From: Mucilaginibacter paludis DSM 18603
GTDB taxonomy: Bacteria > Bacteroidota > Bacteroidia > Sphingobacteriales > Sphingobacteriaceae
Direction: 5' to 3'
Length of the DNA stretch: 64,000 bases
Assembly: GCF_000166195.2 (NCBI RefSeq)
Contig: NZ_CM001403.1
Span: 7,428,877 to 7,492,876, forward strand
The position numbers and the translations under genes are program-made. Numbering within the stretch: the first letter of the stretch is position 1; every line of letters starts with the position of its first letter. The notes beneath the pieces are model-generated. The model ran no database searches and was not told where the DNA came from. It saw only the letters and a list, made by a program, of their open reading frames with translations. This document shows, in pieces, positions 1 through 9,185 of the stretch.

Positions 1-206
1 CTAACGCAGTTTTGTCTTGATATAAAAAGTAACCAAAGAAATCAAGACTGCCCGATCCTTCCGTGCGCGAGGCCAGCTCCCGGCCCGGCGTGCAGTCAGG
101 CTTTTGCGCACTTTTCTTTCTGCGCAAAATAGCCTACAGGTTTCAAACGTCATCCCTATTTTTTTGCCGGTTGGCCGGGTCCATTACCTATAATGACGTC
201 ATGTTA
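1..206 (+). repeat. Extragenic repeat family R1, copy A (cut by left edge)
   Basis: Copy of a GC-rich interspersed element also seen at 405-696, 801-1120 and 52520-52807. Shared landmarks are ACTGCCCGATCCTTCC, CCCGGCCCGGCGTG, a TTTGCGCACTTTTC block, and an end block reading GGTTGGCCGGGTCC then ATTAC and TATAAT. A perfect 8 bp stem GTCTTGAT (14-21) / ATCAAGAC (41-48) precedes the GC-rich core. No open frame here looks like a gene. Positions 207-404 hold a diverged 5' part of a further copy (CAGTATTCTTAATTTA) followed by a TCATCCTGA-type stretch, with nothing coding. Confidence 0.8.
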
Positions 207-404
207 AGTTTTTGATTATCAGTGCGTATTTTTTTCTACAAAAATCAGTATTCTTAATTTATAGCCGGATCCTTACTCAGTATGACTCGCCCTTTTTTTG
301 TGCGCGAAAGCGGTCATCCTGATACTTCGTCAGGCTCAGTAGTCGAAGGACGTGCGGCATGGCCTTGTACGAGGTGTTTTTTGATGCGGCTTATCATTTC
401 AATC

Positions 405-696
405 GCCTAAGTTGTTGATTGTCATACTGTATATTATTGCTCTAATATACAGTATTCTTAATTTAAAGCATCGGCCCGCTCAGTCGCCGCGGGAAAGGCT
501 TTGTTCTTTTTTCTTGACAAAAAAGAACCAAAAAGTCAAGACTGCCCGATCCTTCCACCCGCGAGGCCAAACCCGGCCCGGCGTGCAGTCAGGCCTTTGC
601 GCACTTTTCTTTTTGCGCAAAATAGGCCTACAGGTTCAAACGTCATCCCTATTTTTTTCCGGTTGGCCGGGTCCGTTACTTATAATGGCGTGATGC
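405..696 (+). repeat. Extragenic repeat family R1, copy B (near full length)
   Basis: This copy shows the full element: a start block with TTGTTGATTGTCAT, then CAGTATTCTTAATTTA, then GGCCCGCTCAGTCGCCGCGG, then a hairpin, then the GC-rich core shared with copy A. The hairpin is GTTCTTTTTT (503-512) / AAAAAAGAAC (519-528) with loop CTTGAC, and that loop can pair with GTCAAG (535-540) instead. Two overlapping open frames of 93 and 68 codons run through it, but they are translations of the repeat, not genes. Confidence 0.8.
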
Positions 697-800
697 TAAG
701 TTGTTGATTGTTAGCGTTAAATTCCACTCCATTATGTCATCCCGACGCGAGGACGGATCTTTTGCGCGCGATATGTATGCAGCATATCGGGTACGGTGAT
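697..800. other. Spacer between repeat copies, no gene
   Basis: About 100 bp joining copies B and C. It contains a block beginning GTCATCCCGACGCGAGG, a type of sequence often seen as extragenic repeats in this phylum. No start codon, RBS or coding pattern is visible. Confidence 0.5.
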
Positions 801-1120
801 TGTCAATCGTTTATTTTGCGTTAATAATCCGTATTCTTAATTTACAACATCGTCCCGCTCAATAGCCCGGGGAAGGGGCTTGTCACATTATTCACTATTG
901 TTTGTTTTTGGTGTGAATGATTGCTAACGCAGTTTTGTCTTGATATAAAAAGTAACCAAAGAAATCAAGACTGCCCGATCCTTCCGCGCGCGAGGCCAGC
1001 TCCCGGCCCGGCGTGTAGTCAGGCTTTTGCGTTCTTTTCTTTCTGCACCTAACAGTCTGCGAGGTTCAAAAGTCTTCCTTAATTTTTTTTCGGTTGGCCG
1101 GGGCCATTACTCATAATATT
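801..1120 (+). repeat. Extragenic repeat family R1, copy C
   Basis: Third copy, head-to-tail with A and B. The stem is GTCTTGAT (937-944) / ATCAAGAC (964-971), the same version as copy A. The core is somewhat more diverged (GTGTAGTC for GTGCAGTC, and an altered TTTGCG block). From 1121 to the end of the next gene at 1278 nothing is recognisable. Confidence 0.75.
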
Positions 1121-1277
1121 ACATCAATTTAAGCCACTGTTTAAAAAAGTAGTTCTTTTATGTCTTTTTGCCAATAGATTGCTGTTCGGTACGGAGTTAA
1201 AAGTCAGGGTTTTGATTAACAAGAGCACCGTTTGGGCTTACCTGCTCCCGCTAAGTGATGTTTACTTAATAATAGTT

Positions 1278-2450
1278 TTACTCTTTATCTATAACAAGCT
1301 TAGTGATAGTGCCGCTATCGTTTTTAATTGTTATTGTAGCGTGCTCTTTACCAAATAGAAGCGACTTTTGGGTTAAAAGGTTACAAAGGTCAATCTGCTC
1401 GCATGCCACACCATCAATGGCAATAATTTGCATACCTGGTTTAACACTGTCTTTTAGTTTTTCCCAAACTATGCCGGTTACTAATTTGTGATCGCTATAG
1501 GCGGGTGATAGGGGCCAACTTTTTTCGTTCAGGTCATTTTCTGTGTTGGTAGGATCTGCATAAAACTTGGCATGTATAAAGTCAATCGTAATGGTGCCGT
1601 AGTTAAGTAATTTTGAGCCAATGGTACCTGTTTGGTGGTTATTGTAAGCTGTTTCTGTAATCACATTTTTAAAGTCGATATTACCGATGGTCATGTTATG
1701 GAAACTGATGCGGTATTTAATAGCCCGTTGTTCTGCACCATTTTCACCAAAGGAATTGGCTCCGTAGCCTGTTGCTATCTTTCGGAAAATGTTTTGTTGT
1801 TTGATATTATCCATATAGCTATTGGAAATCATCATCAAACCCGAGTCGCCCGTGTCAAATAAAAATTCGCCATTCAACTGGTCGCCTATTTTTACCTGGA
1901 TAAAAGGGCTGCTCTGGTTATCAGCTTTGGTATTGAGCCTGCTCGCGGTTGAGGGCTTAAAAGGCAATCGATTTAAATCATCCGTAATGACTACAGTTTT
2001 TTTACTGCTGATAAACTGGATAATACTTTTGCGCAGCAGGTTGCTTCCAATAATGCCCTCCACGCCTATACATTTAAAAAATTCCGGTATTCCAATCAGG
2101 GTCGGTACGTTATTAAATTCGGTACCACCCAACTTAATACTTTTGATCAGATCAATACCATTAATGTTGGTATTGCCATAGGCATCAATAACCTTACTCG
2201 AGTTTTTTTGACCGATGTTTAATTCGTCGGCTATCTCCCTGCTGATCTGGCAGGGGGCGCCGGTATCAAGCAGGAATTTTTTTTGATGGCCTCCAATTTC
2301 TATTTCAATAACAATTTTGCCGTTTATAAACTCGTAGGGCAATTCTTCATAATAATTATCCGTTACCAGCCCACCGTAATTCATGTTTTGAGCAAGGCCA
2401 AGGGTGTTTATGGCCATAAATAGAATAAAAACGATGGGATATTTCATCAT
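1278..2450 (-). CDS. Secreted retropepsin-like aspartyl protease with PDZ domain
   Basis: A 390-residue exported protein. Residues 1-21 form a signal peptide ending near LGLAQ. Two aspartyl-protease half motifs are visible: LLDTGAP at 60-66 and LFDTGDSG at 198-205, each with the catalytic Asp-Thr-Gly, as in single-chain pepsin-like or gag/pol-type bacterial aspartyl proteases. GIIGSNLL (132-139) is the hydrophobic-Gly motif that follows the first lobe. The C-terminal 70 residues (GIVWEKLKDSVKPGMQIIAIDG) look like a PDZ domain. It is predicted to act in the periplasm or at the outer membrane. It stands alone between the repeats and a small conserved gene. Family is clear, substrate unknown. 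Confidence 0.8.
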   Translation of the reverse strand: MMKYPIVFILFMAINTLGLAQNMNYGGLVTDNYYEELPYEFINGKIVIEIEIGGHQKKFLLDTGAPCQISREIADELNIGQKNSSKVIDAYGNTNINGIDLIKSIKLGGTEFNNVPTLIGIPEFFKCIGVEGIIGSNLLRKSIIQFISSKKTVVITDDLNRLPFKPSTASRLNTKADNQSSPFIQVKIGDQLNGEFLFDTGDSGLMMISNSYMDNIKQQNIFRKIATGYGANSFGENGAEQRAIKYRISFHNMTIGNIDFKNVITETAYNNHQTGTIGSKLLNYGTITIDFIHAKFYADPTNTENDLNEKSWPLSPAYSDHKLVTGIVWEKLKDSVKPGMQIIAIDGVACEQIDLCNLLTQKSLLFGKEHATITIKNDSGTITKLVIDKE

Positions 2451-2748
2451 GGTAGCTTGTTTTTCTGGTGACTATATCGGCAGGCACTCCCGCCTAAAAT
2501 AGAAAAAAAATGCCGGTGTTGAATATGCTCAAAAAAGATAACCAATTAAAACTTGCTTATCGCGATGGTTTGGCCGTTGTGGTGTCTTAAGCTGTCAATT
2601 CAAAACTGTTTTTTAAGCCTACATCGTCGGGGGGGCTTCAACTCAAACTCATCAGGCGCGGCTATCCAGTTTAAATCTTAACTATAAAACAATACTTTTT
2701 CTTTGTTGATGGTAAATGCAATGGTTATGTTTTCGCCGGGTTTATGCC
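2451..2748. other. Intergenic region, no supported gene
   Basis: A 298 bp gap between two minus-strand genes. A 21-codon frame on the plus strand (2525-2590) exists but has no RBS or recognisable product. No repeat of the families seen elsewhere in the window is present. Confidence 0.5.
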
Positions 2749-3099
2749 TCAGCATCTAAGCAAGGGATTAGGATAGTTATCGCTCTGATCTTCCGTTACG
2801 TTATCAAGGCATTGAAAGTCTTTTTCCACCAATAAAAACAAAGGTGCAGTTCCGTTATCAAATCCCACGCGGTTTGTATTAGCCCATTCGTTTGCCATAG
2901 TCGCGGGCATAAAAAGGGTAATGGTGTTGTTGTTAAACTGAGCCGAAAGCTCATCGCCATCATAGCGTTGCAATACATATTGTAACGATTGGTTACCAAA
3001 TTCTGTGAGTTCAGCTATTTTTTCTGTTTCGGTAAAAAGTTCAACCTCTAATTTGCTTAATCTATAGCGTAATGAGTTTCCTTTAATCCTTATTTTCAT
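2749..3099 (-). CDS. Small conserved protein, DUF7009-like
   Basis: 116 residues beginning MKIRIKGNSLRYRLSKLEVE and ending in a DNYPNP motif. This start and the C-terminal tail resemble a family of about 120-residue proteins of unknown function (DUF7009), assigned from memory of the family. There is no signal peptide or membrane segment, so it is probably cytoplasmic. It is divergent from nirB, with a 276 bp AT-rich gap between their starts. Function unknown. Confidence 0.6.
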   Translation of the reverse strand: MKIRIKGNSLRYRLSKLEVELFTETEKIAELTEFGNQSLQYVLQRYDGDELSAQFNNNTITLFMPATMANEWANTNRVGFDNGTAPLFLLVEKDFQCLDNVTEDQSDNYPNPLLRC

Positions 3100-3375
3100 T
3101 TTAATTGATATTTTATGATGATTTTGCCTGTTTGTTAATGCGTTATATCTTTATATATCTGCTAATTTACAAAATTTATCAATTTAATGTTTTAAATCAT
3201 GTTTTTTTAATGTTAATTAAATTAAATTTCAATAGAATATTGTTTAAATCATATAAAAATTAATTTTTTATATGAGAAATCAATTTTTATAGCTATAATT
3301 GTCTAACATAAAATGTTTGAGGTCGCAGTTAAATGTTTTTTGTGGTTTTTGCTTTAACACTTTAAAACTTTCTGT
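3100..3375. promoter_or_regulatory. AT-rich divergent intergenic region upstream of nirB
   Basis: This 276 bp region must hold the promoter of the nitrite reductase genes and probably that of the small gene on the other strand. It contains two imperfect copies of a TTTAAATCAT block (near 3190 and 3244) that could be regulator sites. I could not place a convincing -33/-7 pair. Confidence 0.4.
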
Positions 3376-5871
3376 ATGTCGCAACCCACGGTAATCGTAG
3401 TAGGTAACGGCATGGTAGGATATAAGTTTTGTGAAAAACTCATATCCAAATCATCCCGGTTTAAAATCATCGTTTTTGGAGAAGAACCCCGCCATGCTTA
3501 TGACAGGGTTCACCTGAGCGAGTACTTCAATGGTAAATCAGCCGACGATCTGTCCATGTCGAGCTTATCGTGGTATGCAGATCATGATATCACGCTTTTT
3601 CTCGGCGATCCGGTACAAGAGATCAACCGGGTAAATAAAACAGTTCACTCCGCAAAGGGCCTAACTTTAAAGTACGATTACCTGGTGCTTGCAACAGGCT
3701 CCTCGGCCTTTGTGCCCGATATTCCGGGTGTTGAAAAGGATGGCGTATTTGTTTATCGCACTATTGAAGATCTGGAGTTGATGAAATCCTGGGCTGTTAA
3801 CGCTAAGGTAGGTGCTGTAATGGGTGGTGGCTTATTGGGTTTGGAGGCTGCCAAAGCAGTGCTTGATCTGGGCATTCAACAAGCGCACGTGATAGAGTTT
3901 GCCCCCCGCTTAATGCCAAGGCAAATCGATTCGATGGGGAGTGGTATGCTGCAATCAAAACTAAAATCGCTGGGTTTAAATATCCACCTCAATAAAAGTA
4001 CGCAGTCCATCACCGGCGATCATGCCATCACCGGCCTGAAATTTAATGACGAAACCGTGCTCCCGGTTGATATGCTGGTGATCTCGGCCGGTATCCGCCC
4101 GAGGGATGAGTTGGCCACGCTGGCAGGCTTGCAGGTGGGCACGCGCGGCGGCATAACTGTTAACCAGAAAATGCAAACCAGCGACGAGTATATTTTTGCC
4201 ATTGGCGAATGTGCCTTATACGAAGGTATGATATACGGTTTGGTTGCTCCCGGCTATGAAATGGCCGACATTGTAGCTACCTGCCTGGCCGAAGGCGATA
4301 AGTCATTCAGTGGTTATGATATGAGTACTAAGCTCAAACTGATAGGTGTGGATGTAGCCAGCTTTGGCGATGCCTTTGTTACCGAGCCCGATTGCCGCAC
4401 CATTGTTTTTGAGGATACCCATAAGGGAACCTATAAAAGGATCAATATTACTACCGATGGTAAATACTTGCTCGGCGGTATTTTAATTGGCGATGCCGAT
4501 GCGTATAACATGCTGCTGCAAACCGTAAACAATAAGCTGGTGTTGCCGCCCAATCCGGAAGATTTAATTTTGGGTGTCAGGGGAGGCGAAGAAAATGCCA
4601 GTGCAGGGGTGATGGGTTTGCCGGATGAGGCGCTCATCTGCTCGTGCGAGGCCGTTACCAAAGGCGCTATTTGCGATGCCGTTACCGTGCAAAATATCAC
4701 TACCGTAGATGGTATGAAAAAATGTACCAAGGCCGGAACGGGTTGTGGTGGTTGCATCCCGATGGTGAAGGATTTGATTACCGGCACGCTTAAAGCGAAT
4801 GGTACCTATGTGAAAAATGTAATATGCGAGCACTTTGATTACTCCAGGCAGGAGTTGCTGGATTTGATCCGCTTGAACCAGATTAAAAATTACGATCTGG
4901 TTTTGGATCATTTTGGCCGCGGGGATGGCTGCGAGGTTTGTAAGCCGGCAGTGGCGAGTATCCTTTCAAGTCTTTGGAATGATTTGATTGTAAAGCAGGC
5001 GCCGATACAGGATAGTAACGACAGGTTTTTGGCCAATATACAAAAGGGTGGCACTTATTCTGTTGTGCCACGTATTCCGGGAGGAGAAATTACGCCCGAT
5101 AAATTGATTGTGATTGGCCAGGTGGCCAAAAAATATGGTTTATATACCAAAATAACCGGTGGGCAGCGCATTGATTTGTTTGGCGCGCATTTAACCGATT
5201 TGCCGACGATTTGGGAAGAGCTTATTGCTGCCGGTTTTGAAAGTGGACATGCTTATGGCAAATCGCTTCGTACTGTAAAAAGTTGCGTGGGTAGTACCTG
5301 GTGCAGGTTTGGTTTGCACGACAGCGTAAGTTTTGCCATTCGGATTGAAGACCGGTATAAGGGGATCCGGTCGCCGCATAAATTGAAGGGGGGTGTAAGT
5401 GGCTGCATCCGCGAATGCGCCGAAGCGCAAGCTAAAGATTTTGGAATTATAGCCACCGAAAAAGGTTGGAATTTATACATCTGCGGCAATGGCGGCTCTA
5501 AACCGCAACACGCGCAATTGTTGGCTGCCGATATTGACAGCGAAACCTGTATTAAATACCTCGACAGGTTTTTGATGTTTTATATTAAAACGGCCGATCC
5601 GCTTACGCGAACCGCTACCTGGCTTAACAAAATGGAGGGCGGGCTGAGCTATCTTAAAAATGTAATACTTAACGATAGTTTAGGGATTTGCAGCCAACTG
5701 CAGGAGGAGATACAGGGATTGATTGATACCTATCATTGTGAATGGAAAGAGGCGGTTGAAAGCCCCGAACTCCGCAAGCGCTTCGCGCATTTTGTAAACG
5801 CGCCAACCGAAAAAGATCCGAATGCTGAGTTTGAGCCGCTTCGCGATCAGGTTAAAGCTAAAGAGTGGTAG
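3376..5871 (+). CDS. nirB: NAD(P)H-dependent assimilatory nitrite reductase, large subunit
   Basis: 831 residues, normal length for NirB. It reduces nitrite to ammonium using NAD(P)H, FAD, [2Fe-2S], [4Fe-4S] and siroheme. Visible parts: FAD-binding VVGNGMVG at 8-15; NAD(P)-binding GGGLLGLEAA at 150-159; BFD-type [2Fe-2S] ligands C422, C424, C457 and C460; a ferredoxin-like half domain from about 560; siroheme/[4Fe-4S] ligands C637 and C643 (C-x5-C) plus C677 and C681 (C-x3-C). All expected ligands are present. The ATG at 3376 places the Rossmann glycines at the usual distance. nirD follows 128 bp downstream on the same strand. Confidence 0.97.
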   Translation: MSQPTVIVVGNGMVGYKFCEKLISKSSRFKIIVFGEEPRHAYDRVHLSEYFNGKSADDLSMSSLSWYADHDITLFLGDPVQEINRVNKTVHSAKGLTLKYDYLVLATGSSAFVPDIPGVEKDGVFVYRTIEDLELMKSWAVNAKVGAVMGGGLLGLEAAKAVLDLGIQQAHVIEFAPRLMPRQIDSMGSGMLQSKLKSLGLNIHLNKSTQSITGDHAITGLKFNDETVLPVDMLVISAGIRPRDELATLAGLQVGTRGGITVNQKMQTSDEYIFAIGECALYEGMIYGLVAPGYEMADIVATCLAEGDKSFSGYDMSTKLKLIGVDVASFGDAFVTEPDCRTIVFEDTHKGTYKRINITTDGKYLLGGILIGDADAYNMLLQTVNNKLVLPPNPEDLILGVRGGEENASAGVMGLPDEALICSCEAVTKGAICDAVTVQNITTVDGMKKCTKAGTGCGGCIPMVKDLITGTLKANGTYVKNVICEHFDYSRQELLDLIRLNQIKNYDLVLDHFGRGDGCEVCKPAVASILSSLWNDLIVKQAPIQDSNDRFLANIQKGGTYSVVPRIPGGEITPDKLIVIGQVAKKYGLYTKITGGQRIDLFGAHLTDLPTIWEELIAAGFESGHAYGKSLRTVKSCVGSTWCRFGLHDSVSFAIRIEDRYKGIRSPHKLKGGVSGCIRECAEAQAKDFGIIATEKGWNLYICGNGGSKPQHAQLLAADIDSETCIKYLDRFLMFYIKTADPLTRTATWLNKMEGGLSYLKNVILNDSLGICSQLQEEIQGLIDTYHCEWKEAVESPELRKRFAHFVNAPTEKDPNAEFEPLRDQVKAKEW

Positions 5872-5999
5872 CGTGTGGAAGGGGGGCGTAGGTTAATTGC
5901 TGCCTCCAGCAAAAAAAAATATATTTTTCAATTCCGCGCAAAAAAAATCAATCTAAACTTTTGACTTCGCCAGATTTTTTAGGCTACCAAAATAAAACA

Positions 6000-6350
6000 A
6001 TGGAAACATTAACAGATCTTAATTGGCAAATGGTATGTTACACGGATGATGTGCCCGAAAATGGCGGCGCCTGTGTGAAGCTTGGTGACGAGCAGGTAGC
6101 CATTTATAATTTTACCCGCCGCGGCGAGTGGTTTGCAACTCAAAACTTGTGCCCGCATAAGCAACAGATGGCGCTTTCGCGCGGTATGATTGGTAGTACC
6201 GGCGATGCTTGTGAGCCAAAGGTAGCGTGTCCGTTTCATAAAAAAACATTTTCGCTGTATAGTGGCGAGTGTTTAAGTGGCGATGATTATCAAATAAAAA
6301 CCTACCCGGTAAAGGTGGCGGATGGCCGCGTTTATATCGGGCAGGTTTAA
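6000..6350 (+). CDS. nirD: Nitrite reductase small subunit, Rieske type
   Basis: 116 residues from the ATG at 6000; the frame is open upstream to a TTG at 5961, but METLTDLNW matches the usual NirD start. It partners NirB. Unlike the E. coli small subunit, which keeps the fold but lacks the cluster ligands (recalled family knowledge), this one has both Rieske ligand pairs: NLCPHKQ (Cys-x-His) and ACPFHKK (Cys-x-x-His). It is therefore predicted to bind a [2Fe-2S] cluster. Its stop lies 10 bp from the convergent stop of the CRP/FNR-like gene. Confidence 0.93.
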   Translation: METLTDLNWQMVCYTDDVPENGGACVKLGDEQVAIYNFTRRGEWFATQNLCPHKQQMALSRGMIGSTGDACEPKVACPFHKKTFSLYSGECLSGDDYQIKTYPVKVADGRVYIGQV

Positions 6351-6360
6351 TTTGTATGCG

Positions 6361-7059
6361 CTACTGTTCCAGAAAGCTATCTGTTGTTAGTTCAGTCAGT
6401 TTTTCTTCGTTGCTGATGAAAATATTTTTTCCGTTTAGGGTAACGAGCTTCTCGGCTACCATCTCGTTCATCGTTCTAAAAACGGTCTCGTAAGTTGCCC
6501 CCGCAAAGGATGAAATATCCTGCCGGGTAATATCGATATTAATAGCTCCATCTTCGGTCAGTCCAAACTGGTTCTTGAGTGAAAGTAGCGAATAGGCAAG
6601 TCTGCCTTTTACAGACATGTGCGCCAGGTTACGCATCCTCTTTTCCGATTCCTGCAAATCTTGTGATAAAAACAAGAGCAGGTTATAGGTAAAATCATGA
6701 TTGACCTTCAGTGTCGAATTAAAAAAATCCAGGTCGAAAAAGCAAACCGTTGTGGGTTCCAGTGCCGTGGCCGATATCGGGTAATAGGGCGTAATTAAAC
6801 CGCGGTGGCCAAATATGGCACCTTTGTTGGCAAAGCGTACAATCAGCTCTTTGTCTTTTCCCCACTTTTTATGAACCTTAACATTGCCCGAGTAAACAAA
6901 GCAAACTCCGGTAACTGGGTCGCCTTCTTTAAAAATAACTTCTCCTTTTTTTACGTCAAAATTTTTCCGGTTGGCACTTACTGCTGGCAGCCATTCTTTA
7001 ACACACATCCTGCACAAGAAACAACTTTTTAAATCGCACTCGCTTTTAGCTTTTTTCAT
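6361..7059 (-). CDS. CRP/FNR-family regulator with N-terminal cysteine cluster
   Basis: 232 residues. Residues 35-150 form a cyclic-nucleotide-binding-like beta-roll. The C-terminal part is a winged helix with ITRQDISSFAGATYETVFRT, the typical CRP/FNR recognition-helix region. The N-terminus carries C8, C13, C16 and C19 (C-x4-C-x2-C-x2-C), suggesting a [4Fe-4S] cluster sensing oxygen or nitric oxide, as in FNR. It sits between nirBD and the divergent porin/narK/nas genes, so local control of nitrate assimilation is likely but inferred. Confidence 0.88.
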   Translation of the reverse strand: MKKAKSECDLKSCFLCRMCVKEWLPAVSANRKNFDVKKGEVIFKEGDPVTGVCFVYSGNVKVHKKWGKDKELIVRFANKGAIFGHRGLITPYYPISATALEPTTVCFFDLDFFNSTLKVNHDFTYNLLLFLSQDLQESEKRMRNLAHMSVKGRLAYSLLSLKNQFGLTEDGAINIDITRQDISSFAGATYETVFRTMNEMVAEKLVTLNGKNIFISNEEKLTELTTDSFLEQ

Positions 7060-7311
7060 TTGGTAAAATGATGTAAATATAATCTGTGCAATATTAAGGA
7101 TAACAACATCTAAATATCATGATCGAAATAAATTAAATAGATCTTTTATTGAATAATGTGTTGTTTTGGCTTTTTTATTGATTTTTTTGGAGCTTGTTTG
7201 GGTTTTGATCGGTTTTTGTATTGGTTTTTCAGTAAAGTTTTTTGTTAAGTTGATTAATTGTGCTTTAAAAAGCGATATGTGATTTGTTTTTTTGCATTTT
7301 ATTTAGTTTTT

Positions 7312-7327
7312 TGTGATTTAAGTCATA
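7312..7327. promoter_or_regulatory. Candidate CRP/FNR-type operator
   Basis: TGTGA-TTTAAG-TCATA, a 5-6-5 arrangement differing from the classical TGTGA-N6-TCACA site at one position. It lies about 215 bp upstream of the porin start and about 250 bp upstream of the CRP/FNR-like gene start. The neighbouring regulator is the obvious candidate, by inference only. Confidence 0.45.
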
Positions 7328-7470
7328 TTAATTTATAGTTTTTGTGATTTTTATTGCTTTTTATTATTGCTTTTGATATATTTATACCTGTAAAGTGATT
7401 CGGTTAAATAAATCATCCCAAAAAAGAAAAAATTGATGAAATAAATTCAGGTATACGCCAAATAAAAAAA

Positions 7471-7498
7471 CCCGTCAGGAGGTCGCATTCCTGGCGGG
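7471..7498 (-). terminator. Hairpin; terminator-like on the minus strand
   Basis: CCCGTCAGGA (7471-7480) pairs with TCCTGGCGGG (7489-7498) with one G-U pair. On the minus strand the stem is followed at once by a T7 run, the form of an intrinsic terminator, although no minus-strand gene lies upstream. On the plus strand it is a leader hairpin about 40 nt before the porin start, with a GGAGG in the stem and loop. Confidence 0.5.
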
Positions 7499-7540
7499 CA
7501 AATTAGTTCAGTGCTTTAACAAACTCTAAAACCTTAACAA

Positions 7541-9136
7541 ATGTATAAAATTGTACTCCACAATTGCAGGCTTTTTGCTGTATTTTTAATTTCGGGTCTT
7601 TTTGCCTCGTCCGCAGGCCATTGTCAAATCTCTTTAACCGGCCAGATGCGTGTACGTGCTGAAGACCGTAGCGGTTACGGAAACCTGGTAGCCGACGGCT
7701 CAAAAGATGGTGGTTTTATTTCGCAGCGTACCCGCTTAAACTTCGGTTATAAATGGGACAGGTTGACCTTTGGCGTCAGTGTTCAGGATGTGCGTGTTTG
7801 GGGTGCCGATGCTTCCACCATTTCAACCGCCGATGGTAATCGGCTGTCGTTACACGAAGGTTGGGCTGATTGGGTATTGGCTAACAAGGCTGATACATCT
7901 ATTGGCTTTAAATGGATTGATCTGCTTTCGCTTAAAATAGGCCGTCAGGAATTAATTTACGATGATTCGCGCTTAATTGGCAACCTGGATTGGCTGCAAC
8001 AGGCACGCCAGCATGACATGGCTTTGTTAAAAGCGATGCATCATGGCTGGCAGGTTGAGCTTGGTTATGCCTTTAACCAAAATGCCGATAATGTAGGTAC
8101 AACCAATACCAATTATATACCGGGCAATTTACCGGCATACATTAAAAATAGTTTAGGTGTATTGGTACCTGCTCCGGCGGGTTTGGTGCCCTTGGCCGCA
8201 GGTGGCAGCGCGGGTAACAATAGCTCAAAAACAGGTACGCCAATTTATGCCAACCCGCCGGGCACTAACGCAGCCACGCAAAACTATAAATCGTTCACCA
8301 GTTTATATATCAGCAAAAAAATCAATCAAACCAAAATATCGGCTTTGTTTTTTAATGATGATTTTGGCAAATACCGGCTCGATTCGGTGGGCAGTGCCGC
8401 CGCCGGGTATGTTTACGGCAGGCGCTTTGTGGCTGCCAGCACTACCGATGCCTTCGACTACTCCACCAATAAACGCTATACCTACGGCTTAATGGTTAGC
8501 CCTACATTGGGTAATGCTTCGGGCTTCGGCAAAATAGCCCTGCAAGCCGCTTATTACCGTCAGCAGGGAAAAGATCGCGATGGGTTGGGTATGAATGCTT
8601 ATCATTACAGCATCCAGGCCACTTACCAAAAAGACTGGTTTAGCGTTGCCCCTGGTTATGATGTACTTTCGGGGACAGATCCGGCCGATATCGCCTCGGG
8701 CAAAAATAATACCTTTGACCCCCTGTACGGCACCCCACACAAGTTTTGGGGATATATGGATTATTTTTATGCAGGCAGCGGCTCGCCAAAGGGCGGCCTG
8801 GTAAACCCTTACCTTAAGTTTAAATACACCGGCAAAGCTTTGGCCCTGGGTTTGGATCTGCACTATTTTGCGCTGAATAATGATATGAAAAAGGCCGATG
8901 GTACCCTGATTGATAAGCACCTGGGTAACGAAGCCGATTTCCAGGTAAGTTATAACACCAATAAATTTACCAATATTGAATTTGGTTATTCGTTGATGGA
9001 TGCTACCGATAGTATGCCTTTTGCCAAGGGCCAGGCTACAACAGATGCTGTAGCATCCACCTACAAAAAAAACGGAACCTGGGCGTATGTTATGCTTAAG
9101 TTTACACCCGATTTTTTTTATAAAGCAGGCAAATAA
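7541..9136 (+). CDS. Outer-membrane porin, alginate-export-like
   Basis: 531 residues. Residues 1-29 are a signal peptide (hydrophobic run ending SSAGHCQ). The rest alternates amphipathic beta strands and glycine/asparagine-rich turns, as in the 'alginate export' beta-barrel porins, including RTRLNFGYKW and KIGRQELIYDDSRLIGNLDW, a typical motif of that family. It is the first gene of the narK/nitrate-reductase run, so it may admit nitrate or nitrite through the outer membrane; the role is inferred from context. The barrel class is well supported. Confidence 0.8.
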   Translation: MYKIVLHNCRLFAVFLISGLFASSAGHCQISLTGQMRVRAEDRSGYGNLVADGSKDGGFISQRTRLNFGYKWDRLTFGVSVQDVRVWGADASTISTADGNRLSLHEGWADWVLANKADTSIGFKWIDLLSLKIGRQELIYDDSRLIGNLDWLQQARQHDMALLKAMHHGWQVELGYAFNQNADNVGTTNTNYIPGNLPAYIKNSLGVLVPAPAGLVPLAAGGSAGNNSSKTGTPIYANPPGTNAATQNYKSFTSLYISKKINQTKISALFFNDDFGKYRLDSVGSAAAGYVYGRRFVAASTTDAFDYSTNKRYTYGLMVSPTLGNASGFGKIALQAAYYRQQGKDRDGLGMNAYHYSIQATYQKDWFSVAPGYDVLSGTDPADIASGKNNTFDPLYGTPHKFWGYMDYFYAGSGSPKGGLVNPYLKFKYTGKALALGLDLHYFALNNDMKKADGTLIDKHLGNEADFQVSYNTNKFTNIEFGYSLMDATDSMPFAKGQATTDAVASTYKKNGTWAYVMLKFTPDFFYKAGK

Positions 9137-9185
9137 CACTGAATTATCAACTCAATATCAAATTGATCAAAATACTTACAACATT

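Larger units (their letters stand above)
7060..7540. promoter_or_regulatory. Regulatory region between the CRP/FNR-like gene and the nitrate operon
   Basis: 481 bp of very AT-rich DNA between divergent genes. It contains three direct TGTGATTT words (7278-7285, 7312-7319, 7343-7350), one of them inside a CRP-like palindrome, and a strong hairpin at 7471-7498. No open frame is credible here. Confidence 0.6.

Noticed and set aside
412..707. Two overlapping open frames that recur at 52542-52810 with similar peptides
   Set aside because: They are translations of the R1 repeat. The peptide similarity follows from DNA similarity, and copies A and C break the frames.
2525..2590. 21-codon plus-strand small frame
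   Set aside because: No RBS, no conserved product and too short to separate from chance.
8489..9139. 216-codon frame antisense to the porin
   Set aside because: Composition follows codon bias of the porin gene; no RBS or family resemblance.
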